From Winogradskya consettensis (GTDB lineage Bacteria; Actinomycetota; Actinomycetes; Mycobacteriales; Micromonosporaceae), in the NCBI RefSeq assembly GCF_018332715.1, contig NZ_BOQP01000008.1, forward strand, positions 558,001 through 622,000: a DNA stretch of 64,000 nucleotides. Direction: 5' to 3'. This document shows, piece after piece, positions 1-9,035 of this stretch. The position numbers and the translations under genes were made by a program. Under the pieces are notes generated by a model. It saw only the letters and a list, made by a program, of their open reading frames with translations. It ran no database searches and was not told the DNA's origin. Positions within the stretch are counted from its first letter, which is position 1; each line of letters starts with the position of its first letter.

Positions 1-141
1 CCAGGACCGGCGCAGCCAGTCGACGTCGATGATCGCCAACGGGATCGCGTCCTCGATCAGCAGATCGCCCAGCGCTTCCGCCATGGTTGTCCTGCCCGCA
101 CCGACGGTGCCCGTGATGAGCAGCGCCCTCGCATCAGCCAC
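1..141 (-). CDS. P-loop nucleotide-binding protein, partial (3' part lies outside the window)
   Basis: Only the first 47 codons are visible, read from a GTG at 141. The N-terminus has a beta strand followed by a Walker A-like loop, GTVGAGRTT, and then a strand ending in IIDVDW, which resembles the start of small ATP-binding kinases or chaperone-like P-loop proteins. The usual lysine of GxxxxGK[ST] is read as arginine here. The frame stays open upstream of the GTG, through DPWIQR, but offers no ATG, so the start is provisional. It lies 16 bp downstream of the anti-sigma gene on the same strand and may be co-transcribed. Specific function unknown. Confidence 0.55.
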   Translation of the reverse strand, partial: MADARALLITGTVGAGRTTMAEALGDLLIEDAIPLAIIDVDWLRRSW

Positions 142-157
142 CCGCTGAATCCACGGG

Positions 158-961
158 TCAGTTGCGGCTGGCGAGGCGTCGATAGTCGCCGGCGCGCGTC
201 AACGCGAACGCGAGCAGGCCGACGGTGGCCAGGGCCCAGGCCGGGATGCTGCCCGCGTGCAGCAGGACCGGAAGGTTACGGGTCAGCAGGCTGGGCACGA
301 CGACCAGGATCAGCCAGGCCGTGCCCACGCTCATGGCCGCGAGCTGGACGCCGATCCGGCCGCCCAGTGCGATGGTCGCGGCGGTGCAGGCCAGCGATGG
401 CAGCAGCACCAGCGCGATCGACGACTGCGTGACGGCACCGACAAGGGCGAGGACGGGAATCACGACGGCCAGCACCGCCGCCGTGCGCCGCAGCAGCATC
501 GTCAGGCCCGCGGCCGGGGTGCTGGCGACCAGCTCCCAGGCCGGGTCGGCCCGCCGGCTCCAGGCCACCGCGACGCCGGGCAGGGGCAGGACGGGCGCGA
601 GCAGCAGGACCAGGGACGGCAGCTCCGGTGCGAGTTGATCGAGGATGTACGCACAGGCGGCCAGCGCCGCCGTCATCGTGAGCCAGGGCACCAGGGCCCA
701 GGCGAACCAGCGTCGTCGCACCGCGGACCAGGGTCGTGGTGCCGGCGCCGGGGCGGGGCCCTCGGCGATGCCGCGGTCGATCCCGGCGGCGACCAGGTCG
801 AGCAGCGACCGGGTGCCGGGGCTCGCGGAGCGGGAGAGCTCGGCGCGGCACTGCGGGCAGGTCTCGAGGTGGGCCTCGACGGACCACACGGTGGCGTCGT
901 CGAGCCCGGGGCCGCCATCCGCATACGCCGCGATGACCGAAGGGGTGGGGTGTGTGGTCAT
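158..961 (-). CDS. Anti-sigma factor, zinc-finger (zf-HC2) membrane protein
   Basis: This 267-residue protein probably holds the adjacent ECF sigma factor inactive at the membrane. Residues 31-38 form the H-x3-C-x2-C signature (HLETCPQC) of zinc-binding anti-sigma domains. From about residue 85 to the end there are about six hydrophobic segments, so the sensory part is a polytopic membrane domain rather than a single anchor. The ATG at 961 overlaps the sigma stop codon (ATGA), indicating translational coupling and stoichiometric production. The frame extends further upstream, but that part only shadows the sigma gene. The signal sensed cannot be told from sequence. Confidence 0.85.
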   Translation of the reverse strand: MTTHPTPSVIAAYADGGPGLDDATVWSVEAHLETCPQCRAELSRSASPGTRSLLDLVAAGIDRGIAEGPAPAPAPRPWSAVRRRWFAWALVPWLTMTAALAACAYILDQLAPELPSLVLLLAPVLPLPGVAVAWSRRADPAWELVASTPAAGLTMLLRRTAAVLAVVIPVLALVGAVTQSSIALVLLPSLACTAATIALGGRIGVQLAAMSVGTAWLILVVVPSLLTRNLPVLLHAGSIPAWALATVGLLAFALTRAGDYRRLASRN

Positions 962-1518
962 GACAATGCCTCCCGCAACGCCATCCGCGCTCGTCGCGCG
1001 CGGGTTTTCACAGTGCCCTCCGGCACGCCCAGCAGGACCGACGTCTCCCGGACCGAGAGGCCGTCGAGGACCATCGCCCGCAGCACCAGCCGCAGCTCCG
1101 CCGGCAGGACCAGCAGCGCCTGCTCGAGGTCCTGGCCGACCCGGCCCGCCATCACCTCGTCCTCCGCGGCGGGCGCCGTGGTCTCCGTCATCGGCACGGG
1201 CGGCACCTGCTGCTGGCGGGCCCGGCGCCGGAACGCGTCGACGAGGCGGTTGGCGGCGATGGTCCACACCCAGCCCACGGCGCTGCCCGCCGTGACCGTG
1301 CCCGCGAAGGTCCCGGCCGCCCGCCACACTGCCAGGTAGGTCTCCTGCAGCACGTCGGCGACCACGTCCTCGTCGGCGCACCGCCGGCGCAGCCGGACGG
1401 CGAGCCACGGCGAGGTGCGCCGGTAGAACTCGTCGAACGCGAGCCGGTCACCACCGGCGGTGCGCCGCACGAGTTCCTCGTCGTCGGCCGTATCCAGGCT
1501 TCGTCTCACATCAGGCAA
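958..1518 (-). CDS. ECF-family RNA polymerase sigma factor
   Basis: A 186-residue group 4 sigma factor. Region 2 spans about residues 20-72, with the core-binding and -10 recognition helices around DVVADVLQETYLAVWR. Region 4 spans about 125-186, with the helix-turn-helix LSVRETSVLLGVPEGTVKTR. There is no C-terminal extension. The start is a TTG at 1518; a GTG at 1509 is equally possible. It is the first gene of a two-gene unit with the overlapping anti-sigma gene, the usual arrangement for autoregulated stress sigma factors. The divergent jet operon starts 186 bp away, so the intergenic region may hold promoters for both. Confidence 0.9.
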   Translation of the reverse strand: MPDVRRSLDTADDEELVRRTAGGDRLAFDEFYRRTSPWLAVRLRRRCADEDVVADVLQETYLAVWRAAGTFAGTVTAGSAVGWVWTIAANRLVDAFRRRARQQQVPPVPMTETTAPAAEDEVMAGRVGQDLEQALLVLPAELRLVLRAMVLDGLSVRETSVLLGVPEGTVKTRARRARMALREALS

Positions 1519-1655
1519 GACGACGCGGCCTCCCGATCGGTTCTCGCTGGAAAGTGATCGTCGTCACACCAGGCCGTCTCTCAAAGTAAAAGGCATGGCA
1601 CACGCCACTGCGGGCTCGGCGGGGCGGAAACCCGTCGTACCCCGACCCTATGCTC

Positions 1656-1695
1656 GCAGTTCATTCAGGGACGAGGCAGTTCATCCAGGGACGGG
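1656..1695. repeat. Two-copy 20-bp direct repeat upstream of jetA
   Basis: Two adjacent 20-bp copies (GCAGTTCATTCAGGGACGAG and a second copy with two changes) lie at 1656-1675 and 1676-1695, ending 9 bp before the jetA GTG. The second copy supplies the GGGAGG-like ribosome binding sequence. A TATGCT hexamer at 1649-1654 could be a -10 element, which would place the repeat in the leader. It could be a regulator site or a simple duplication. Confidence 0.6.
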
Positions 1696-1704
1696 AGGGC
1701 AGCG

Positions 1705-3243
1705 GTGGAACCCACGATCACGATCGACGACGAGGACGAGGGCCTCTGGCAGTTCGCGGGGCTCCCCGGCGGGCTCCCGCAGGCCGCCTACCTGGTCGGC
1801 CCGCTCGCGGCGCAATACCGGCTGATCGTCGATGTGCTGCTCGCCCAGCAGGAGTTCACCCTGACCGGCGTCGCCGCCGCCGACCTGCCCGAGCTGCTGC
1901 GTGAGCACCTGCTCGCGAGGCGCGCCGACCCCGCGATCGTCGACGACCCCCGGTTCAACCTCGACGCCCGGATGCGCCGGTTGCGCGCCTGGGGGGTCGT
2001 CGACATCTGGCAGGACCGCGCCCGCCGCGACGAGGACTTCCTGCGCAACCTCGACCGTTACCAGCTCACCCCGGGCGCCGCTGACCTGCACCGGGCCGTG
2101 CGGAGCATGGGTGACGACATCGCCGACGAGGCCGCGGCCACCCTGGCGCCGAGCGTCCTGACCGCCCATCTGGCGACGCTGCGTGACACCGTGAGCAGCG
2201 ATCCCGCCGCGGCTGCCGGGGCCTGGTCGGTCATCCAGACGACGCACCGGGCGATGGCCGACGCCGCCGCCGGGTGGCAGGCCCGGCTGGCCGGTGCCCA
2301 GGCGGGTGCGCCCGACCCGGGCAAGCTGGTGCAGGTCCAGGAGACGCTGCGGCGCTACGTCGAGATGTGGGGCGCCGGCGTCGACACCCATTCGGAGACC
2401 ATCACGGCCCTGGTGAGAGGCCTGGCCGGGGCCGACTGGCGCCGGGTCGCCGTGCATTCGCTGGGCGCGAGCGCCGGCGACACCGCCATCGACGACCTGA
2501 CCGCGTCCTACGCGCGCACGCTCGACGCGCTGGCCGGCTGGTTCGACGGGCCGCAGTGCCAGGCCCGCCGTCTGCGCCGGCAGATGCGGGACACGATCTC
2601 CCCTCTGGTGCGCGGCCAGCGCACTCTTGCCGCGGTCGGCGGGCACGTGTCCCGGCGCGCCGAGCTGCTGGCGCTCGCCGGGCGGCTCGAGGCGACCGGG
2701 GACGACGAGCAGGGCTGGTCGCTGTGGTGCGCGGCGACCGGGCTGTTCGAGGCGCGGCACCTGCCCGGGGTCGCCCCCGACCCGGCCGGGAACCCCGGCG
2801 CGACGTCGTTCTGGGAGGCCGAGCCGGTCCCGGTCGAGGCGCGGCTGCGCAAGCACGGGCACAAGGCGACCGGCGGGTCGGCCGCGCGCATCCAGGACAG
2901 GTCGGAGGGGCGGCGGGCGGCGAAGGCACGGGCTTCGGAGATCCAGTCAGCTGCCGCGCGTACGGAAGCCGCGGTTGTCGCCCGGTCCGGGCAGCGACTG
3001 TCGCAGTGGCGCAAGCTCAGCGGACCCGAATTGGATCTTGTCCTGGTCATGCTGGCGGTCGTCGCCGGGGCCCGCGCGGGCAAGGACGGCATCCGCAAGG
3101 CCCGCACCGGCGACGACCGGTGGGAGTTGCGCGCCGAGCCCGCACCCGAGGGCGCCCCGGCGGCCGTCGTGCACACCCCGGACGGGCGGCTCGTGCACCC
3201 CGACATCCGCCTGCACATCACCGCCGCGGGGAGGTTCGCGTGA
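1705..3243 (+). CDS. jetA: Wadjet subunit JetA, TIGR02677 family (DUF2397)
   Basis: A 512-residue protein of the TIGR02677/DUF2397 type, recognised from its overall sequence and its fixed gene order with TIGR02678 and TIGR02680 partners. In Wadjet systems JetA is the kleisin-like subunit that bridges the SMC-type JetC and helps a condensin-like complex extrude and restrict small circular plasmids. The N-terminal third (YRLIVDVLLAQQ, RRLRAWGVVDIW) looks like winged-helix modules. The middle is helical, and a basic stretch around residues 390-430 precedes the C-terminal domain. The GTG start at 1705 has a GGGAGG sequence 7-12 bp upstream. Its stop overlaps the jetB start by 4 bp (GTGA). Confidence 0.85.
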   Translation: MEPTITIDDEDEGLWQFAGLPGGLPQAAYLVGPLAAQYRLIVDVLLAQQEFTLTGVAAADLPELLREHLLARRADPAIVDDPRFNLDARMRRLRAWGVVDIWQDRARRDEDFLRNLDRYQLTPGAADLHRAVRSMGDDIADEAAATLAPSVLTAHLATLRDTVSSDPAAAAGAWSVIQTTHRAMADAAAGWQARLAGAQAGAPDPGKLVQVQETLRRYVEMWGAGVDTHSETITALVRGLAGADWRRVAVHSLGASAGDTAIDDLTASYARTLDALAGWFDGPQCQARRLRRQMRDTISPLVRGQRTLAAVGGHVSRRAELLALAGRLEATGDDEQGWSLWCAATGLFEARHLPGVAPDPAGNPGATSFWEAEPVPVEARLRKHGHKATGGSAARIQDRSEGRRAAKARASEIQSAAARTEAAVVARSGQRLSQWRKLSGPELDLVLVMLAVVAGARAGKDGIRKARTGDDRWELRAEPAPEGAPAAVVHTPDGRLVHPDIRLHITAAGRFA

Positions 3244-4370
3244 ACAGGGAGGCCCAGCGGGCGTTCGTCGGGCTGCTCGAACGGCCCCTGGTCACCCCCG
3301 CCACCGATCCGGAGCTGCTGCGGCTCGTGCTGCGCCACCTGCAGGCGGTCAGCGACAGCGCGCGGCGCCTCGGCTACCGGGTGCAACGCGTCGGCCGCGC
3401 CGTACGGATGATCAGGGTCCCGATCGACGGCACGGTGACGGCACCGCCACGCCCGGCCGACGCCCCCTCGCGGCGGGTCCTGGCCCTGGTCTGCTGTCTC
3501 GCCGCGTGCTGCGAGGAGATCTCCGAGACGGTCACCCTGCAGCGGCTCTCCGACATGGTCCGCGACCTGCTCGCGGCCCCCGGGCCGAGCGTCACCGGGT
3601 ACGACCCGGACGAGCGCGCCCAGCGCAAGGCCCTGCGGGACGCCGCGAAGGTGCTCGACACGTGGGGTGTGCTGCACCGGCGCACCAGCGACGACTCGAT
3701 GCTCGACGAGTGGACCGAGCGCGGGTCCGGGCCGGGCGCGGGCTACGACGTCGACCGCGACGCGCTGCTGCTGATGACCAGCCCGGACGTGCTCGACCTG
3801 GCGCTGAACCCGCAGGAGGCCCGGCACGAGGCGCTCGGGGTCCGCCAGCTGCGCGCGCTGATCGAGACACCGGCCGTGCTCTACGCGGACCTGCCAGGCG
3901 AGGAGGCCGACGAGCTGCGGGCGACCCGGGCGCGGCGGGCCGGTGAGGTGACCCAGCTGACGGGTGGTTACGTCGAGACACGGGCGGAGGGGCTGGTCGT
4001 GGTCCTGACCGACGACGAGCAGCAGGCGACCGTCGCGGAGTGGCCCCGCGCCCGCGCCGCGGACTGGGTCGCCCTGCTCATGGCCGACCTCGCCGGGCAG
4101 CACGGCACGCCCGCACCCGGCGGCACGGTCCGGCTCACCACGGAGCAGGTGGACGAGGTCGTCGCCGACCTCACCGAGTGGCGCGGCGAATACATGAACA
4201 AGGCCCAGAAGACCGTGCCCGGCACCGTACGGGCGGACGCCGAGGACCGCCTCACCGAGCTGGGCCTGCTCCGGGTCTCCCCCGACGGGACCTGGACGTT
4301 ACTGCCCACCGCCGGCCGCTACCGCGCACCCGGCGTCACCATCACCGACAACACGGGAAGCCGAGCATGA
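3240..4370 (+). CDS. jetB: Wadjet subunit JetB, TIGR02678 family (DUF2398)
   Basis: A 376-residue protein of the TIGR02678/DUF2398 family, the KITE-like winged-helix partner of the JetA kleisin. Features seen are an N-terminal helical segment (REAQRAFVGLLERPLV), a middle region typical of the family (RRVLALVCCLAACCEE) and a C-terminal wHTH-like portion around GEYMNKAQKTVPGTVR. The GTG at 3240 overlaps the jetA stop, and the jetB stop overlaps the jetC ATG (ATGA), so all three subunits are translationally coupled. Length is normal and I see no disruption. Confidence 0.85.
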   Translation: MNREAQRAFVGLLERPLVTPATDPELLRLVLRHLQAVSDSARRLGYRVQRVGRAVRMIRVPIDGTVTAPPRPADAPSRRVLALVCCLAACCEEISETVTLQRLSDMVRDLLAAPGPSVTGYDPDERAQRKALRDAAKVLDTWGVLHRRTSDDSMLDEWTERGSGPGAGYDVDRDALLLMTSPDVLDLALNPQEARHEALGVRQLRALIETPAVLYADLPGEEADELRATRARRAGEVTQLTGGYVETRAEGLVVVLTDDEQQATVAEWPRARAADWVALLMADLAGQHGTPAPGGTVRLTTEQVDEVVADLTEWRGEYMNKAQKTVPGTVRADAEDRLTELGLLRVSPDGTWTLLPTAGRYRAPGVTITDNTGSRA

Positions 4371-7300
4371 CACCCCTGGGACCGGCCGCCACCGACCGTC
4401 AGCTGGCCGCGTGGCGCGACGCCATGACCGGCCACGACCTGCCCGCGCCCGCCCGGGAGCGGTGGCAGGTGCTGCGCGGCGGCGTGGTCAACCTGTGGGA
4501 GTTCGACGTCGCGGAATACTGGTTCGCCGATGGCCGCGGCCAGTTCGTGGGCGCCAACCAGTCCGGCAAGTCGACGCTGATGGCGCTCACCACCCTGATC
4601 ATGCTGGCCGGTGACCTGGACCGGCAGTACGTCGACACGTTCGGCCAGTCCGACAAGGCGTTCCGCTACTACGTCGAGCCCACCGACGACGCCCGCGACC
4701 GCCGCGACGCCACCGCCGCCACCAACCGGGGCTGGGCCTGGGTGGAATACGGCCGGCTCGGCGCGGACGGACCCGAGTTCTACACCACCTTGCTGTACGC
4801 CCAGGCCAAGCGCGGCGTCGCGGCCATGCCCCCGACCTGGATGATCTGCCGGGGCAGCGCCCGCGTCCGCGACGGGCTCGAGCTGGCCACCGGTCAGGCG
4901 GTCGTCGAGCCCAAGGAGCTGCACGACGTCGCGGGCATCACGGTCTTCGACAGCGGCCGCCGCTACGCCCAGCGCCTGGCCACCGAACTGTTCGGCTTCA
5001 CCGACACCGACCGCTACGCGACCGTGCTGGAGATGCTGAAGGTCCTGCGCACCCCGCACCTGGGCCAGCGCCTCAACCCCGACTGGTTCACCCGGCAGAT
5101 CCGCTCCGCGCTGCCCCCGATCGCCCGCTCCGAGGTGGAGGAGCTCGCCGAGGGCTGGCAACAGCTCGAACAGCTGCGTCGCGACCGGGATTCCGCGCGG
5201 GAGGCCCGCGACGCGATCGCCGGCTACGTGAACCGGGCGTGGAAGCCGTGGGCCGATTCCGTGCTGCGCCTGCACGCCGACGAGCTGCTCGACGCCGACG
5301 CCGCGGTCGCGCGGGCCGGGCGGGAGGTCGCCGGGGCCGACGGGCGGCTGGCGAAGGCGCGCCACGAGCTCGACGCCGAGTCCGGGCGCACGGACGAGTT
5401 GCTGCAGGCCGGGCGGGCCGCGCAGACGCGTTATGAGGAGTTGCTGCGCTCCAAGGCGTACCTGGATGCGGCGGGACGGGCCGACCACGCCGAGACGCTG
5501 CGCAAAGAGGCCGAGAGCGCCCGCCGGCACGCCCGTGTCGCCGCCGACCACGCCGGGCGGACCCTGGCGGAGAGCTCCCGGCGGGCCGGGCGGCTGCGGG
5601 AGGCCGAGCAGAGCGTGGCGGCCGCGCGGGGCCGCGCCCAGGCGATCGCCGATCACGCCGTGCAGAGCGTGTCCCGGGCCGGCCTCGGTGACGGCGCCGC
5701 CGACTGGATCGGACGCGGCGACGCCGACCGGCTGACCGCGGCGATCTCGGGGCGCCGGGGCAGCGTCTCGGTCCTGCGCAAACTGCTGCGCGCCGCCGCG
5801 AGAGCGGTCACGCTCTGGGAAGCCGCCGATGAGAAGGCCGCTGCGGCACGGCGGGAGTTCGCTGCACGCGACGAGGCCGCCGACGGTTCCGCGGAGCTGT
5901 TGTCGTCGGCGTTGCAGCAGCTGTCCGACGACCTCGAGCGATGGGCCGTGCAGGCCGGGCCCGCCGCGCCGGATGTCGCCACCCGGGAACGCTGGCTGGG
6001 ACAGGTCACCGACATGGTCGGCACCAGGCGGCCACGCGCGGTGCTGCGCGGTCTGGTGACCGGGGAATGGCTCGAGCCCGCCGTCACGCCGCTGACCGAG
6101 CAGGTCGGGACGCTGCGCACCCAGGCCGTCGCCGCCGACCGCGCCGCCGCCGACGCCCTCGCCCTGGTCGAGCGGTTGTCCCAGGACCACGACCCCGCCC
6201 CGGCCGGCCCGCAACGGTGGACACGCCGCGAGCGGCCCGCATCCCCGTCGGCGGAGGGTGCTCCACTGTGGCGGCTGGTCGACCCGGTCGCCGGGTGTGA
6301 TGTGGACGGGCTGGAGGCGGCACTCGACGCCGCCGGCCTCCTCGACGCCTGGGTCACCCCCGACGGCACCTGGTCCGCCGACCGCGACGGCCACGACACC
6401 GTCATCACCCTGCCCACCGCGTCCGGCCCACCCGACTCCGCTCCCCCAGCCGCGTCCGGCCCACCCCACTCCGCTCGCCCAGCCGCGTCCGGCTCTCCCG
6501 ACTCTGCTCGCCCTGCCGCGTCCGGCTCTCCCGACTCTGCTCGCCCTGCCGCCGCTGCCTCTCCCGACTCTGCTCGTTCTGCCGCCGCCGGTTCCGCTCT
6601 CGCCGAATCGGGCGTGGGGAGTCTTGCCGAGGTGCTGCGGCCGGCGGAGGATGCCGGGGAGCTGGAGGCGGCGATCGGGCGCATTCTCGCCGGGATCGGA
6701 TATGCGGCGGCGGGTCAGGAGCTTGCCGGGGCCGTGGCGGTGTCGGACGACGGGCGGTGGGTGACGCCGGTCGCCGCCGGACGGGCCGGCAAGGCGGTCG
6801 ACGGGGCCGAGTTGCTGGGCGTCGCGGCCCGGGTGGCCGCGCGGCACCGGCGGATCGGGGAGCTGACGGCGCAGGCCGGGGAGTCACGGCGTACCGCTGA
6901 GGAGTTGCGGGCCGAGGCCACCCGGTTGAGTGAGCGGGTCTCGCAGCTGAGGGATCGCGCCGCTCAGGCGCCGGACGACGCCGACGCGATCGCCGCGGGC
7001 ACGGCCGTCACCGCCGCGACCGCCGAACGGGATCGCGCCGAGGAGATCCTCGCCCGCGCCGGGGACGCGGCCGCCAAGGCCGGGGCCGCCTCCGCGGACG
7101 CCACGAGTGACCTGTCGGCACACGCCACCGGCGAGGGGTTGCCGGTCACCGACGACCTGCTCGACGTGGTCGCCGGCGAGCTGGACCAGGCCGCGCAGGC
7201 GGTCGCCGATCTCAGCCTCGCCCTCGCCGGGCGCACCTCCGCCGAACGCGACCTGGCCTCCAGCGCCGAAGCGGCGGCGTCGGCGGAAACAGCCGCCGCC

Positions 7301-8782
7301 GAGGCCGAGCACGCCGCAACCGAGGCCGCATCGGAGGCACGGACGGCCGAGCTCCGCGCTGCCGAGGCCTCGGTCGCGCGGGACGACGAGGAGCAGCTCG
7401 AGCTGGCCCGCAGCCTCGACGCCGAACGGGCGGAGATCGACGTGCGGGTCGATGCCAGCCGGAAGGCCGGCGTACGCCTCGCGGAGATCGCCGCCAAGGT
7501 CGCCGGTGAGGTCGAGCAGCGCAAACGGGAGGAGGCCGGTGCCGGACAGCGCCGGGCCTCGGCCCTGGACGCGTGGTGGGTGCCGGTCGGCTCGGGGCTC
7601 GCCGCGGCCCGTGAGCTGCCCGCACCGGCCGACCGGAGTCTGGGGTCCGCGCTGGAGCAGGCCCGGGTCGCCGCGCAGACGCTGCGACCGCTCAACTGGC
7701 CCGACACCGCGCAGGAGAAGGCGCGCCGGGCCCAGGCGGCGCTGGCGAAGGTGGTGGGCAATCCGGCTGCTGAGCTGCGTACGGTGCTGGAGGCCAGCGG
7801 GGGCCGATCGGTCCTCACCGCCACCCCGGAGGACGACGACGCGGGCCTGCCCGCCGTGCGCATCCTCGTCGACGCGTCCGGCACCCAGCACGCCCCCGCC
7901 GACGCGATCCGCCACCTCGACGACCTGGTCGCCGAGCTGGACACCGCGCACAACGAGAAGCTCGACCAGATCTACACCGAGCTGCTCTCGTCGACCTTCA
8001 TCGACCACCTCAGCGACCGGGTGAAAAAGGTCCAGAGCCTGCTCAAACTCGTCAACCAGGTCCTCGAACGCCACCCCACCGGCGCCAACCGGACGACTTT
8101 GCGCCTGCGCCGGCACCCCGCCGAGGGCCAGCGCGCGGGCTACACCATCCTGCGCGCCCTCGAGAACGGCACGATCGACTCCTCCCAGGACGACATCCGC
8201 GCGTTCCTCGGCGACCGGGTCCGCGAGGCCCAGGAAGCCGGTCAGGGCAGCACCCAGGACTGGACGGAACACCTCGCCGGCCTGCTCGACTATCGCAACT
8301 GGTTCGACGTGGTCGCCGAGTTCCGCGTCGAGGGCAGCGACTTCAAGCCCCTGACCAAGCAGGTCCACGGCGTCGACTCCGGCGGCGGCAAGGTGGTCAC
8401 CCTGCTCCAGCCGCTGCTGGCCACCCTCGTCGCGCTCTACACCGAATCCCCGGACTCGCCGCGCCCGCTCTGGCTCGACGAGGCCTTCGAGGGCGTCGAC
8501 CCCGGCAACCGCGCGACGATGCTGCGCCTGCTGGTCGACTTCGACCTGGACTTCCTGCTCGCGGGCCCGGCCCCGCTGGTCGCGGCGGCCCAGGTCCCGG
8601 CCGCCGCGGTCTGGATCATCTCCCGAGCGCCCGCCCCGGCCCCCGGGGTCGACCTGTCCCTCATGCTCTGGGCAGGCCGCACCCTGGAACAGATCGTCGT
8701 CCCCGACCACGCCGGCCGCGCCCTGACCCCACGCCGCTCCCCCGAGGAAACCGGCCCCGACCTCTTCGCCGACCTCGACTGA
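4367..8782 (+). CDS. jetC: Wadjet SMC-like ATPase JetC, TIGR02680 family
   Basis: A 1,471-residue SMC/Rad50-type motor. The Walker A motif GANQSGKST is at residues 62-70. Walker B (LWLDEAFEGVD) is near residues 1367-1377, so the ATPase head is split across the two ends as expected. Between them lie long Ala/Glu/Arg-rich coiled-coil arms, roughly 270-640 and 820-1130, and a central globular hinge-like segment starting near LWRLVDPVAGCDVDG. Five 33-bp in-frame repeats sit inside that central segment (residues 685-739). The head and arms look intact, so the ATPase should be functional. In known Wadjet operons jetD, encoding the Toprim-type nuclease, comes next; here it does not. Confidence 0.88.
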   Translation: MTPLGPAATDRQLAAWRDAMTGHDLPAPARERWQVLRGGVVNLWEFDVAEYWFADGRGQFVGANQSGKSTLMALTTLIMLAGDLDRQYVDTFGQSDKAFRYYVEPTDDARDRRDATAATNRGWAWVEYGRLGADGPEFYTTLLYAQAKRGVAAMPPTWMICRGSARVRDGLELATGQAVVEPKELHDVAGITVFDSGRRYAQRLATELFGFTDTDRYATVLEMLKVLRTPHLGQRLNPDWFTRQIRSALPPIARSEVEELAEGWQQLEQLRRDRDSAREARDAIAGYVNRAWKPWADSVLRLHADELLDADAAVARAGREVAGADGRLAKARHELDAESGRTDELLQAGRAAQTRYEELLRSKAYLDAAGRADHAETLRKEAESARRHARVAADHAGRTLAESSRRAGRLREAEQSVAAARGRAQAIADHAVQSVSRAGLGDGAADWIGRGDADRLTAAISGRRGSVSVLRKLLRAAARAVTLWEAADEKAAAARREFAARDEAADGSAELLSSALQQLSDDLERWAVQAGPAAPDVATRERWLGQVTDMVGTRRPRAVLRGLVTGEWLEPAVTPLTEQVGTLRTQAVAADRAAADALALVERLSQDHDPAPAGPQRWTRRERPASPSAEGAPLWRLVDPVAGCDVDGLEAALDAAGLLDAWVTPDGTWSADRDGHDTVITLPTASGPPDSAPPAASGPPHSARPAASGSPDSARPAASGSPDSARPAAAASPDSARSAAAGSALAESGVGSLAEVLRPAEDAGELEAAIGRILAGIGYAAAGQELAGAVAVSDDGRWVTPVAAGRAGKAVDGAELLGVAARVAARHRRIGELTAQAGESRRTAEELRAEATRLSERVSQLRDRAAQAPDDADAIAAGTAVTAATAERDRAEEILARAGDAAAKAGAASADATSDLSAHATGEGLPVTDDLLDVVAGELDQAAQAVADLSLALAGRTSAERDLASSAEAAASAETAAAEAEHAATEAASEARTAELRAAEASVARDDEEQLELARSLDAERAEIDVRVDASRKAGVRLAEIAAKVAGEVEQRKREEAGAGQRRASALDAWWVPVGSGLAAARELPAPADRSLGSALEQARVAAQTLRPLNWPDTAQEKARRAQAALAKVVGNPAAELRTVLEASGGRSVLTATPEDDDAGLPAVRILVDASGTQHAPADAIRHLDDLVAELDTAHNEKLDQIYTELLSSTFIDHLSDRVKKVQSLLKLVNQVLERHPTGANRTTLRLRRHPAEGQRAGYTILRALENGTIDSSQDDIRAFLGDRVREAQEAGQGSTQDWTEHLAGLLDYRNWFDVVAEFRVEGSDFKPLTKQVHGVDSGGGKVVTLLQPLLATLVALYTESPDSPRPLWLDEAFEGVDPGNRATMLRLLVDFDLDFLLAGPAPLVAAAQVPAAAVWIISRAPAPAPGVDLSLMLWAGRTLEQIVVPDHAGRALTPRRSPEETGPDLFADLD
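6419..6583 (+). repeat. 33-bp minisatellite inside jetC (five units)
   Basis: Five consecutive 33-bp units, each encoding a variant of ASGSPDSARPA, run in frame through the central domain of JetC. The third and fourth units are almost identical and the others carry a few substitutions, which suggests recent copy-number growth. The encoded Pro/Ser/Ala-rich segment should be an unstructured loop. Confidence 0.85.
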
Positions 8783-8790
8783 CGGACAGC

Positions 8791-8990
8791 CGGGCCCGGC
8801 TGTCCGCGGCCGGGTCCCACGATGAAACCCCGGCCCGGGTAGTCGCAGCCCGGTCCCACGATGAAACCCGGGCCCGACTGGTCGCAGCCGGGTCCCACCA
8901 TGAAACCCGGGCCCGACTGGTCGCGGCCCGGTCCCCACCATGAAACCCGGGCCCGGGTGGTCGCGGCCCGGTCCTCACAATGGAAAGCCG
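8791..8990. repeat. ~39-bp tandem repeat array between jetC and the macro-domain gene
   Basis: About five head-to-tail units with period 39-40 bp. Each holds GGTCCCACnATGAAACCC followed by a GGCCCG-rich half. The ATG of successive units falls at 8822, 8861, 8900, 8940 and 8980, so units are contiguous with no spacers. The array fills the 253 bp between the jetC stop and the macro-domain start. The CCCGGGCCC-like cores could fold and stop or slow transcription. Confidence 0.85.
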
Positions 8991-9035
8991 GGGCCGGCGA
9001 TCGCGGTCGGTGTTCACACGAGAGGGAGCGGGCGG

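Noticed and set aside
158..1408. 416-codon reading frame that extends the anti-sigma protein upstream
   Set aside because: The extension is an alternative frame of the sigma gene; the zinc-finger domain begins at ATG 961, which overlaps the sigma stop.
4319..8941. Minus-strand frames of 842 and 685 codons opposite jetC
   Set aside because: Low-complexity Gly/Arg/Pro content with no motif, exactly antisense to a well-defined SMC-like protein.
8791..8990. CRISPR array
   Set aside because: The 39-40-bp units are contiguous without unique spacers, and no cas gene is nearby.
8861..9035. N-terminal extension of the macro-domain protein into the repeat array
   Set aside because: The extension consists only of repeat-encoded Pro/Gly/Trp residues, and a ribosome binding sequence precedes ATG 9036 at the conserved domain start.
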